Shown piece by piece: positions 11,709 through 19,899 of a DNA stretch of 64,000 nt. Source of the stretch: Chlorops oryzae (taxonomy: Eukaryota; Arthropoda; Insecta; Diptera; Chloropidae); assembly GCA_020466095.1 (NCBI GenBank), contig CM035806.1, positions 95,529,919 through 95,593,918 of the forward strand, written 5' to 3'. The notes under the pieces are model-generated. The model saw only the letters and a program-made list of their open reading frames with translations. It was not told the DNA's origin and ran no database searches. The translations under genes and the position numbers were made by a program. The first letter of the stretch is position 1, and the number at the start of each line of letters is the position of its first letter.

Positions 11709-13085
11709 ATGCCAATAAATCGGTCGCCGCCTCCGCTTAGCTCAGGCACAAACCATTCTACCAGCCATCCCGTAAGAGATGCCGCCTCAAAGTTGAACGA
11801 AATAATAGCAGATAAACTAAACCCCTCGGGCTCAGCTAATAATCTACCAAAATTAGTTTTTGAAAGACAACGCTCCAATTCAATTAGTGAAGTCACTTTG
11901 AATCAAAGATACTCTTCGGTTTCAACCACTCCTGACCCCAAATCAACTCAGATGCCGAAAAAATGGTCTGTGGTGAAAAACACAAAACGATCTAGAGGTA
12001 GCCCTCAACAAATGAAAGTAGCCAAACAGCAAAAGCTAAACTATTGGCTTAGCAATTCAAATCAATTCAATGTTCTTTCCGTTGATGATGGCGAAAATAC
12101 CGTAACCAACGAAGTGATTCAAGAAGAAAAAACACCTAAGCCCCCGCCAATTTTTGTCGACAAAGTCGAAAATATTCATCCCCTCTTAGAAATGCTAAAT
12201 GAGTTCGAAAGAAATAACTATGAAATTAGAGTTATCTCAGCTAGTCGAGTTAAGATCCTGCCGAAAACCCCGGACGCATTCTCTAACATTGTTAAAATGC
12301 TTGAAAAGAAAAATACCGAGTTTTTTACATATAAACCAAAAAATGAGAGAAGCTTTAAAGCTATACTCCGAAACATGCATCCATCTGTAGAACCAGATGA
12401 AATAAAAAATGCTTTAAGAGAGCACGGTCACTGCGTAACAAATGTCTGGAACATGAGACACTCGCAAACTAAGAAGGCTTTTCCAATGTTTGTTGTTGAA
12501 CTAGAACAAAATACAAATAACAAGGAGATTTACAACCTTAAATCACTACTAAACAGCCGTATCTCATTTGAGCCTCCTCATCCTAAGCGTGATCTTCCTC
12601 AATGCTCGCGATGCCAGCTGTACGGCCACACAAAATCGGGATGCCGAAGGCAACCAAAATGCATTAAATGTGCGGGAAACCATATATCTGCAGAATGTCA
12701 AAGGAAAACTAGATCTCAAGATGTGAAATGTGCACTCTGTGAGGGAAACCATCCTGCAAATTATAAAGGTTGCTCAATATATAAAAAACTCAGATCAGCT
12801 GCTTATCCACCATTAAGACAAAAAAATATGCTCCCTAACAACAACATCGTTTCTCAAAATGCCCACCTACCTCAGCCATCTCGATTGTTTCCGAACTCAC
12901 ATCAGCCTACCTACGCCCAAATGGTGAGTGGCGTCCCAAATCAAGCTCCAAAAAGCAAAGAAAGCGATGACCTAATAAGCGAAATGCGCGACATGATGAA
13001 ACTCTTAAAAGATGTTATGAGCCAAATTACTGCGATGACCAATCTGCTTGTTAATCTTGTCACAAAAAATATGTCATGTCAATAA
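11709..13085 (+). CDS. LINE ORF1: Gag-like RNA-binding protein, three CCHC knuckles
   Basis: This is the ORF1 protein of the Jockey-clade element, 458 residues from the ATG at 11709 (MPINRSPPPLS). The frame is open upstream to 11667 but has no earlier ATG. Residues 1-150 are low-complexity, serine/proline/lysine-rich. The middle (about 165-290) is the expected nucleic-acid-binding fold region. At about 299-355 there are three zinc knuckles: CSRCQLYGHTKSGC, CIKCAGNHISAEC and CALCEGNHPANYKGC, the arrangement seen in Jockey, TART and HeT-A Gag proteins. A C-terminal amphipathic helix-like stretch (SEMRDMMKLLKDVMSQIT) may mediate self-association. These proteins bind element RNA and escort it during retrotransposition. 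The stop overlaps the ORF2 start by 10 bp, implying reinitiation or a similar mechanism for ORF2. No frameshift or stop is present. Confidence 0.9.
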   Translation: MPINRSPPPLSSGTNHSTSHPVRDAASKLNEIIADKLNPSGSANNLPKLVFERQRSNSISEVTLNQRYSSVSTTPDPKSTQMPKKWSVVKNTKRSRGSPQQMKVAKQQKLNYWLSNSNQFNVLSVDDGENTVTNEVIQEEKTPKPPPIFVDKVENIHPLLEMLNEFERNNYEIRVISASRVKILPKTPDAFSNIVKMLEKKNTEFFTYKPKNERSFKAILRNMHPSVEPDEIKNALREHGHCVTNVWNMRHSQTKKAFPMFVVELEQNTNNKEIYNLKSLLNSRISFEPPHPKRDLPQCSRCQLYGHTKSGCRRQPKCIKCAGNHISAECQRKTRSQDVKCALCEGNHPANYKGCSIYKKLRSAAYPPLRQKNMLPNNNIVSQNAHLPQPSRLFPNSHQPTYAQMVSGVPNQAPKSKESDDLISEMRDMMKLLKDVMSQITAMTNLLVNLVTKNMSCQ

Positions 13086-15745
13086 ACCTTGCATTATGGA
13101 ATGCTAATGGACTGTCACACCACATTCAGGAATTAAAACTATTTTTAACTGATAATAATATAGACATCTTGCTAATCTCAGAAACGCATTTTACAAATAA
13201 AAGCTTCTTCAGGATCCCAGCTTACTGCTTCTACCACACAAATCACCCTGACGGCTCTGCTCACGGTGGATCAGCTATCCTTATAAAAAACAAAATTAAG
13301 CATCACGAGTCTGTTCACTATAAAACGAAAGAGATTCAAGCAACAAATGTGCTCGTTGAGGATTTTGATGGCTCACTTCTCATTTCCTCTATATACAGCC
13401 CCCCAAAGCATAACATAAAAAAGGAGCTATATACTAAGTTCTTCAAAACACTATGCCATCGTTTTTTAGCTGGTGGAGACTACAACGCGAAAAACATCGT
13501 ATGGGGATCTCGACTCACAACGACAAAAGGTCGCAAGCTACTTAACTCAATTAACGAACTGAAGTTAAAAGTTTTTTCTTCCGGAGAACCCACATACTGG
13601 CCATCAGATCCGAACAAAGTTCCAGACCTCATAGACTTCTGCGTAACAAAAGGGCTACCAAACGTAACCTGCAAATCCAGCCTTGAGCTCTCATCCGACC
13701 ATTCGCCCGTTCTTATATCAATAAGTAACAAACTTCAAAATGCTACTAAGAAAAGTCACATTTCGAACAGCCGTACAAATTGGACCTATTTCAGAACAAT
13801 TTTGTCAACAGCTTTAAACAAAAATTTTCCATTAAAGGATGAAGATGACATCGTCGAGGCTACCGAACATCTGATAAGGAAAATACAGGAAGCAGCCTGG
13901 GAATCCACTCCAATATCAACACCTAACGCTCAGAAATGTAAGACACAAAATAATTTAATAGCTGGCAGATCCCGAGATAAACGACAAATGCGAAAATTAT
14001 GGCAGCGTACAAGATCTCCGGAACACAAACGTTACCTTAATAAAATTACAAAAAATTTAAAGAAACTACTTTTGCAACAGAAAGATCAGGACGTGAAATA
14101 TTTTTTGGAAAACCTAGACGCCACTCATCTATCAAACTATTCCCTTTGGAAAGTTTTTAAAAAAACAAAAACCAAAATCGACTTCCGAGCGCCACTGCGA
14201 AAGCCTGACAGCTCTTGGGCAAAGACTCCAATGGAGAAATCTGAGCTCTTTACTGATCACCTCAAAAAAGTGTTCTCTCCGCACAGTTTCGCGGGTGGTC
14301 CTATTACAGATGCGAAGGTCTTTGCTTACCTAGATGAAACCCACCAAATGGAGTTGCCGACTAAAAGAGCATCTAGAAACGAAATAATTGCTATAATAAA
14401 AAAACTTAAACGTCATAAAGCTCCCGGATATGATTTCATCACTAGCAAAGTACTACAAAATCTTCCGACTGAGGCACTAAATTTTATCACACATTTGTTC
14501 AACGCTTGCCTCACCAAAAACGTTTTTCCAGCGCAATGGAAAGTTGCTGAAATCAAAATGATTCCAAAGCCAGGAAAATCATGCGAAGATGTTAAATCTT
14601 ATCGACCTATAAGTCTCCTTCCCATCTTGTCAAAAGTGTTGGAAATTTTATTTTTGAAACGCCTCCTACCTATCATTGAAAGTAGGAAAATCATCCCAAA
14701 TCACCAATTCGGATTTAGAAGGAAACACTCCACAATAGAACAAATTCACAGGATCGTTGAAATAATTCAAACGGCATTCGATCAACATGATTACTGCTCT
14801 GCTGTTTTCTTGGATATTTCACAAGCATTTGACAGAGTGTGGCACCAAGGACTTCTGTTCAAATTAAAACAAATGCTCCCGCTGAATATGTATCTCTTCA
14901 TCAGATCCTATCTTTCACACCGATTTTTTTACGTAAACTGCGAGGAAGAGATGTCTACTTTTCAAAAAATTGATGCTGGCGTCCCGCAGGGTAGTGTACT
15001 GGGTCCAATTCTCTACCTGCTCTATACTCATGACCTTCCTACTACAGAAGGCCTCCAAACTGGTACTTTTGCTGATGACACCGTCATCATCACAACTGGG
15101 CCAGAACCAAACGAAGTGTCACTAAAACTTCAAACCGGACTTGATGAAATATCTGCTTGGCTAAAGAGTTGGCGACTAAAAGTAAACGAACTAAAGTCAA
15201 CACATGTTACGTTTACAACGCGGAAAAAAACATGCCCCCAAATAAAATTAAACGGCATCGAAATTCCTCGCTCTGAGAGTGCCAAATACCTGGGTATGCA
15301 TCTGGATAGGCGACTCACATGGAAGGAACATATCTTCACCAAAAGGAAAGCCCTGGGCATTCAATTTCGGAATATGTATTGGCTACTAAATCGCAAATCA
15401 CCTTTATCAGCGTACAATAAACTTCTCCTATACAAATCCGTTCTCAAACCCGTATGGTCCTATGGAATTCAATTGTGGGGAACTGCCGCAAACTCAAACC
15501 TAGAAATCCTCCAGAGATTCCAATCAAAAACGCTACGCATTTTGGTTGATGCTCCTTGGTATGTGACCAATGCCCAAATTCATCGCGACCTGCGCGTACC
15601 ATTCGTTAAAGATGAAATCAAAAGGCTAACTACCAAATATCGAGATCGTCTTCAATCCCACCCAAACGAACTGGCTTCCAAGCTGATGTCTCCATCAAAA
15701 TCCTTTAGAAGACTAAATAGGAAAACACCGCTGCAGCTTATTTAA
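13076..15745 (+). CDS. LINE ORF2: APE endonuclease and reverse transcriptase
   Basis: 889 residues with no interruption. Residues 1-215 are an apurinic-type endonuclease: N9 in LWNANG, E36 in ISETH, the GGDYNAKN motif at ~136 and the SDHSP motif (D208, H209). Residues ~440-720 are the reverse transcriptase with SYRPISLLPILSKVLE, FLDISQAFDRVWH (catalytic D580), AGVPQGSVLGPILY and FADD at 665-668 (two catalytic aspartates; F replaces the commoner Y). Thumb and C-terminal parts follow (KYLGMHLDRRLTWKEH). Length and order match the Jockey clade, which has no RNase H. The enzyme nicks target DNA and primes cDNA synthesis from element RNA in the nucleus. The start overlaps ORF1 by 10 bp in another frame. 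All key residues are present, so the protein is probably functional. Confidence 0.93.
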   Translation: MSINLALWNANGLSHHIQELKLFLTDNNIDILLISETHFTNKSFFRIPAYCFYHTNHPDGSAHGGSAILIKNKIKHHESVHYKTKEIQATNVLVEDFDGSLLISSIYSPPKHNIKKELYTKFFKTLCHRFLAGGDYNAKNIVWGSRLTTTKGRKLLNSINELKLKVFSSGEPTYWPSDPNKVPDLIDFCVTKGLPNVTCKSSLELSSDHSPVLISISNKLQNATKKSHISNSRTNWTYFRTILSTALNKNFPLKDEDDIVEATEHLIRKIQEAAWESTPISTPNAQKCKTQNNLIAGRSRDKRQMRKLWQRTRSPEHKRYLNKITKNLKKLLLQQKDQDVKYFLENLDATHLSNYSLWKVFKKTKTKIDFRAPLRKPDSSWAKTPMEKSELFTDHLKKVFSPHSFAGGPITDAKVFAYLDETHQMELPTKRASRNEIIAIIKKLKRHKAPGYDFITSKVLQNLPTEALNFITHLFNACLTKNVFPAQWKVAEIKMIPKPGKSCEDVKSYRPISLLPILSKVLEILFLKRLLPIIESRKIIPNHQFGFRRKHSTIEQIHRIVEIIQTAFDQHDYCSAVFLDISQAFDRVWHQGLLFKLKQMLPLNMYLFIRSYLSHRFFYVNCEEEMSTFQKIDAGVPQGSVLGPILYLLYTHDLPTTEGLQTGTFADDTVIITTGPEPNEVSLKLQTGLDEISAWLKSWRLKVNELKSTHVTFTTRKKTCPQIKLNGIEIPRSESAKYLGMHLDRRLTWKEHIFTKRKALGIQFRNMYWLLNRKSPLSAYNKLLLYKSVLKPVWSYGIQLWGTAANSNLEILQRFQSKTLRILVDAPWYVTNAQIHRDLRVPFVKDEIKRLTTKYRDRLQSHPNELASKLMSPSKSFRRLNRKTPLQLI

Positions 15746-15964
15746 AATTTAACTTAAATAAGCTCATTATTTTATAAGGCCACTCCACAGGGAGTGTGCC
15801 CTTCATAGAATTTCATTGTTTTTTATTTTTTAATTTTAATTACAACCTATCAATAATTGTAAGATGTCTTATGCATGTAGACAGAATACAAACTAAATAT
15901 GTAAAAAAAAAAAAAAAAAATTTAATTTTAAAATTTTTTTAATTATGTTTGGTAATATTGGCCC

Positions 15965-16074
15965 TAAATAAAACGAATTTATTTCGTGTAAATAAAGAAA
16001 TTTCTTCAATATGACAATATGACAATATGTACGTATATAAATGTATGTATGTATGTCATGAAATTGAGCATTTT
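15965..16074. repeat. Continuation of the GAAATTTCTTC repeat field
   Basis: Immediately after the MITE the motif aaatttcttcaatatgac recurs, followed by a short (ATGT)n run near 16040-16055. This shows that the MITE and its LINE were inserted inside the field that ends at 10937. Confidence 0.5.
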
Positions 16075-16730
16075 CAATGGGCTCGAGCTTAACACTGCAA
16101 TAATAACATTTAACTCGATCGAGCAACTCGAGATACTCGAATAGTTGTACTCATATTCGAATATGCGCGTCTCACTCGTACAACTATTCTCTGCTCCCGT
16201 TTTAATTCTTTTTCACACTCTCTGCTTCACGCCAACGAGTGGCAATGCTTACTTCCCTGCAGTAATGAAATGTTTTCGGTGTAAAATGGACCGGACCTAG
16301 GTGAGTCCATATAGGACCGACCTGAAAATGATATGCACCGCGACCGACCCAAGGTGAATCTCAATTGGACTCACCCTCTTCTAGTCTAAAATGAGCGTAG
16401 GTGGGGTGAGTTCGTTAAACTTGTACTTGTTATTGTTGTCTGTTTTAAGTCCCTCAATCTGATCGTTGAGCTACCATAGGCAAGTTAGCTTGATGGTTAA
16501 GACTCTCGCTTCGCAACCGAGAGGGTGGGAGTTCGAGCCCTTGCTCGTTTTAGAAAGCATTTTTTTTTTCATTTAACTAAGTTTTTTTTATGTTCATATT
16601 TATTTTTTTTAAATAATTTTATTTTCAAGAAATTTTTTTCGTGAAAGTGAAAAATTCTTTACGCATGTTTCCCAAAATCTTGAGCAACCAAAAACTCAAG
16701 TCAGCGTTTTGATCAAAGCATTAAACTCAA
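16075..16730 (+). repeat. Tandem duplication, unit 1 (656 bp)
   Basis: Bases 16075-16730 and 16731-17384 are near-identical head-to-tail copies. Each begins caatgggctcgagc and ends in gttttgatcaaagcattaaa. Each holds a block rich in TCGA/CGAG motifs, the CCCTGCAGTAAT terminus, GGACCGACC-type motifs and a tRNA-like fold. Only a few small indels separate the units, so the duplication is recent. Confidence 0.9.
16480..16547 (+). ncRNA. tRNA-Ala-like sequence, copy 1
   Basis: A tRNA-like fold can be drawn: partial acceptor stem GCAAG/CTTGC, D-arm and A-box-like TAGCTTGATGG, anticodon arm CTCTCG..CGAGAG with loop core TTCGCAA (anticodon CGC in that register), and T-arm GGGAGTTCGAGCCC matching the B box. 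The acceptor stem is only five pairs long, there is a C-C mismatch next to the loop, and there is no TTTT terminator directly after. I read it as a tRNA-derived relic carried in a repeat, not a working tRNA gene. Confidence 0.5.
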
Positions 16731-17384
16731 CAATGGGCTCGAGCTTAACACTGCAATAATAACATTTAACTCGATCGAGCAACTCGAGATACTCGAATAG
16801 TTGTACTCATATTCGAATATGCGCGTCTCACTCGTACAACTATTCTCTGCTCCCGTTTTCATTCTTTTTCACACTCTCTGCTTCACGCCAACGAGTGGCA
16901 ATGCTTACTTCCCTGCAGTAATGAAATGTTTTCGGTGTAAAATGGACCGGACCTAGGTGAGTCCATATAGGACCGACCTGAAAATGATATGCACCGCGAC
17001 CGACCCAAGGTGAATCTCAATTGGACTCACCCTCTTCTAGTCTAAAAATGAGCGTAGGTGGGGTGAGTTCGTATAAACTTGTACTTGTTATTGTTGTCTG
17101 TTTTAAGTCCTCAATCTGATCGTTGAGCTACCATAGGCAAGTTAGCTTGATGGTTAAGACTCTCGCTTCGCAACCGAGAGGGTGGGAGTTCGAGCCCTTG
17201 CTCGTTTTAGAAAGCATTTTTTTTTTCAATTAACTAAGATTTTTTTATGTTCATATTTATTTTTTTTAAATATTTATTTTTCAAGAAATTTTTTTCTGTG
17301 AAAGTGAAAAATTCTTTACGCATGTTTCCCAAAATCTTGAGCAACCAAAAACTCAAGTCAGCGTTTTGATCAAAGCATTAAACT
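16731..17384 (+). repeat. Tandem duplication, unit 2 (654 bp)
   Basis: Second head-to-tail copy of 16075-16730, ending where the sequence diverges at 17385. The duplicated segment includes DNA upstream of the CCCTGCAG terminus, so the duplication did not start at the element end. Confidence 0.9.
17137..17204 (+). ncRNA. tRNA-Ala-like sequence, copy 2
   Basis: The same fold as at 16480-16547, identical in stems and loops, carried by the second tandem unit. Probably a repeat-borne relic. Confidence 0.5.
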
Positions 17385-17393
17385 TGCTTGTTG

Positions 17394-17460
17394 GCGTAAT
17401 GGTTAAGACACCAATTTACCAACCAGAGTTCTGCGGTTCGTGGCTCGGCCGAGGCGGAAA
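17394..17460 (+). ncRNA. tRNA-like sequence, degenerate
   Basis: GGCGTAATGGTTAAGAC resembles an A box and GCGGTTCGTGGCTC a decayed B box, with an intervening anticodon-arm-sized stretch. The B box departs from GGTTCRANYCC and no acceptor stem can be drawn. It lies inside the CCCTGCAG-type element just after the tandem duplication. Confidence 0.35.
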
Positions 17461-17771
17461 AATCAAAAAGGAAATAATATAATGTTGTGTAACAAAAAGG
17501 TTTAAAAAAAACATAAAATAATATAATATATAAGCAAAATACGAAAATTTTTTTTTTCATTTTTTATATAAAAAATAAATATAAAAAAAAAAAAACTCAC
17601 CCTCATTTAAGGCCATATGGACCCACCCACAAGCGACCCTAAAAGCTTTGAAAAAGGACGGTTGTTTTTCAATGACAGCGCTGTGGAAAAACGCGTGAGT
17701 TGAACGTATTGAAACGCGACCGGTCCTCACCTCTTTGAGACCGACCGGGGTCGGTCCCAATTACCATAGGG

Positions 17772-18399
17772 TTTGTTCAAGTCGCTTGAATTAGTACAAT
17801 GACGTTTTCGTAAACATGTGAATGTATTCGAATACGCGAAAAGGCATACCCATGCAGGGCTCTAGTTCATATTTCGTACTGCAGCATCCGGTGACACTGG
17901 AAGTTGATACGCTGAAAACAAAAACTCAGCACAATATCTCATTTTTTAATGCTTAATTTTGGAATATAATTGTAAGATATAGTACAGAAAATATATATCT
18001 ATATATAATATTGATCTTTGGAGGCATTATAAGAAACGCAATACTAAATAAAAATAATATTAAAATTAATTTCGATGTAATTTACTTTGACTTGACATTT
18101 TGGTTTAAAGTGCATATTTTTAGGGAAAATGCTGCATTATTTTGAAAAATTTCTTTAAGTCCTTTCATAATATTTTAGAATTTTCGTCCTTTTAACGACA
18201 CAATCAGAGATACATAAAATTGTTTTTTAATTCTTATCGCGAGTCTTTATTAAGTCAATCATTATTGCTTGCAATGAGAAAGTTAATATACTGTTTTGTG
18301 TGTATGATATTTTGACGATTTTCTTGTCTACAAAAAAATAGCAGATGTGAGACAGACGGTACTGACAACAGTTAATATAATACATATGTATGATGAAAT
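17772..18399. other. Unassigned AT-rich DNA
   Basis: No gene, RNA or repeat end seen. Confidence 0.4.
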
Positions 18400-18780
18400 T
18401 TTGAAATATATATATATGAAGAAATTTCTTCAATTTAACTAAGCAGGGCTGCGTATTTCAATAAATTTCTTCATATTGAAGAAAATCGTTCGTAATTTTG
18501 AAGAAATTTATTCAATATCAATAGTTATTTTCGTAGATATGAAAAAATTTCTTCAATAAAACAAAGCAGGATAATATACTTGAAGAAGTTTGACTAAAAT
18601 AATTTCGTAGATATGAAGATATTTCTTCAATATAACGAAACTTTTGTCCTGATTTGAATTTCTTCATATTGAATATCGTCTTTATTCATATTGATTGCTT
18701 TTTTAGTTAGCTCTATTTTTACTGCCGTTTCTTCAATAACGCAGCCCATTTCTTCAATATTACCTACGGATTTTTTTCGG
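18400..18780. repeat. GAAATTTCTTC repeat field, second block
   Basis: Repeated, diverged gaagaaatttcttcaatat and its complement, like 10500-10937. ORFs in this block (for example at 18691) come from the repeat and are not genes. Confidence 0.5.
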
Positions 18781-18948
18781 GTAGGCCTCAGTTCACATTT
18801 CCCTATTCGCTGCGCAAGGGGGAACGCAGAAATATATGTAGAGGGGGCACCTTTTTTTTACTGGATGACAAGTCTCCATGGATTCGCTGTAAATTCATTC
18901 AAAATTTTTTGTACCTGCTCATCGTTGTTGTCTTTAATAAAATTTCTA

Positions 18949-19737
18949 CACAGAGAAAAAAACACGTAGTAAATTCAAGAGTGCGACGCTCTTAGAGAAA
19001 ACGCTCTTGAATCTAAAGGATTTAGCTTTTAACCCAACAATGAAAACGCTCTTGGCTATCATTTAAGAGTGAAAGTAGTAACTTTAATAGTGAATCCGTA
19101 GATTTAAATACTTTCGCCTTTAAAATTCGGATTTTTACAGCTAAACTGTTATTCCAACTACATTTTATTGAATTTGTTAAGAGCGAAACTATTTAAGTTA
19201 AGAGCACTGAGCACTTAAATACATTTCTTTTCGTTCGGTATAATTCTCATTTGTTTCATAAAATATGACATATAAGACATTTATTCATCTTAGAACTTTT
19301 TAAGCATTGCGAAAGCAGTCACGACAACGGAGTGGCAAAATCGGATGAAGTCCATCCGATGGCTATTTTTGGTGTTATGTTAAGAGTAGGAAACACATTT
19401 TTCTGAAATTATTTTTGCGAATAGTTAAAAAAATTATCTACAGCTGTGCATTTTTAATCAACAGTGTCGTCACTTTTGGAAATTATTAAAAGTTTTCAAT
19501 TTTAAATCAAAATTTTCGCTTTTGGAGATTTTATAAGCTGTGCATTTCAAATCCACCGTTTTCGCGCTCGGAAATTTTAAAAGCCACCTTTCTTAACGCA
19601 ACAATTTCGCTCTTAAAAAAAATAACAGTGATAACATTGTTGGTTTAAAAGCTAAAAACTCTTGAGATCATTTTAAGAGCGAAAATTGTTGGGTTAAGAG
19701 CGAAATTGGTATAATTTACAGTTATTTTTTTTCTGTG
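18949..19737. mobile_element. MITE with CACAGAGAAAAAAAC ends and TA flanks
   Basis: The left end CACAGAGAAAAAAACA at 18949 pairs with TTTTTTTTCTGTG ending at 19737. TA lies outside each end (18947-18948, 19738-19739), suggesting a Tc1/mariner-type 2-bp duplication. The interior repeats CGCTCTTAA / TTAAGAGCG many times in both orientations. No coding sequence. The same terminus type appears at 22426 and, inverted and diverged, at 28012. Confidence 0.55.
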
Positions 19738-19899
19738 TATGTGTGCTTAACATACACAAACCTATAAAGAAGAGATATATTGAAGTCGACCTTATCAAAT
19801 TTTGAAATTTTCTTACTGTTCAGGCGATTTTCAGTCATGGTAGTTCTTAGCCATGTCTTAACCTTGCGTGTAGAGTGCTGATTGATCTTTCCACTGTTG

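Larger units (their letters stand above)
11372..15920 (+). mobile_element. Full-length Jockey-clade LINE with both ORFs open
   Basis: The element has a ~330-bp 5' untranslated region, ORF1 (nucleic-acid-binding protein with three zinc knuckles), ORF2 (endonuclease plus reverse transcriptase) overlapping it by 10 bp, a short 3' untranslated region and 18 A residues (15903-15920). It sits near the right end of a PIF/Harbinger-like MITE. The left boundary is uncertain because the flanking MITE is A/T-rich there; I place it between 11372 and 11395. A clean target duplication cannot be read for the same reason. Open ORFs plus a poly(A) tail indicate a recent insertion that may still be mobile. Confidence 0.85.
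10941..15964. mobile_element. PIF/Harbinger-like MITE split by a LINE
   Basis: The ends are GGGCCAATATTACCAAGCAT at 10941 and an inverted copy ending in GGTAATATTGGCCC at 15964, flanked by TAA (10938-10940 and 15965-15967). A 3-bp TAA/TTA-type duplication with a GGGCC start fits PIF/Harbinger. Removing the LINE leaves roughly 480-500 bp, the same size as the intact copy at 23869-24357 (489 bp). No transposase is present. Confidence 0.75.
16911..17771 (+). mobile_element. CCCTGCAG-type MITE candidate
   Basis: The left end is CCCTGCAGTAAT at 16911 and the right end is ATTACCATAGGG ending at 17771, an imperfect inverted pair (CCCT..GTAAT). The ends sit next to TT on both sides, as does the relative at 41811-42293. 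The interior contains repeated GGACCGACC / GGTCGGTCC motifs near both ends, plus two tRNA-like stretches. The superfamily is unclear. Confidence 0.45.

Noticed and set aside
16480..17204. Functional tRNA-Ala genes
   Set aside because: The acceptor stem is short, a stem mismatch is present, no T-run terminator follows at once, and both copies sit in a mobile repeat.
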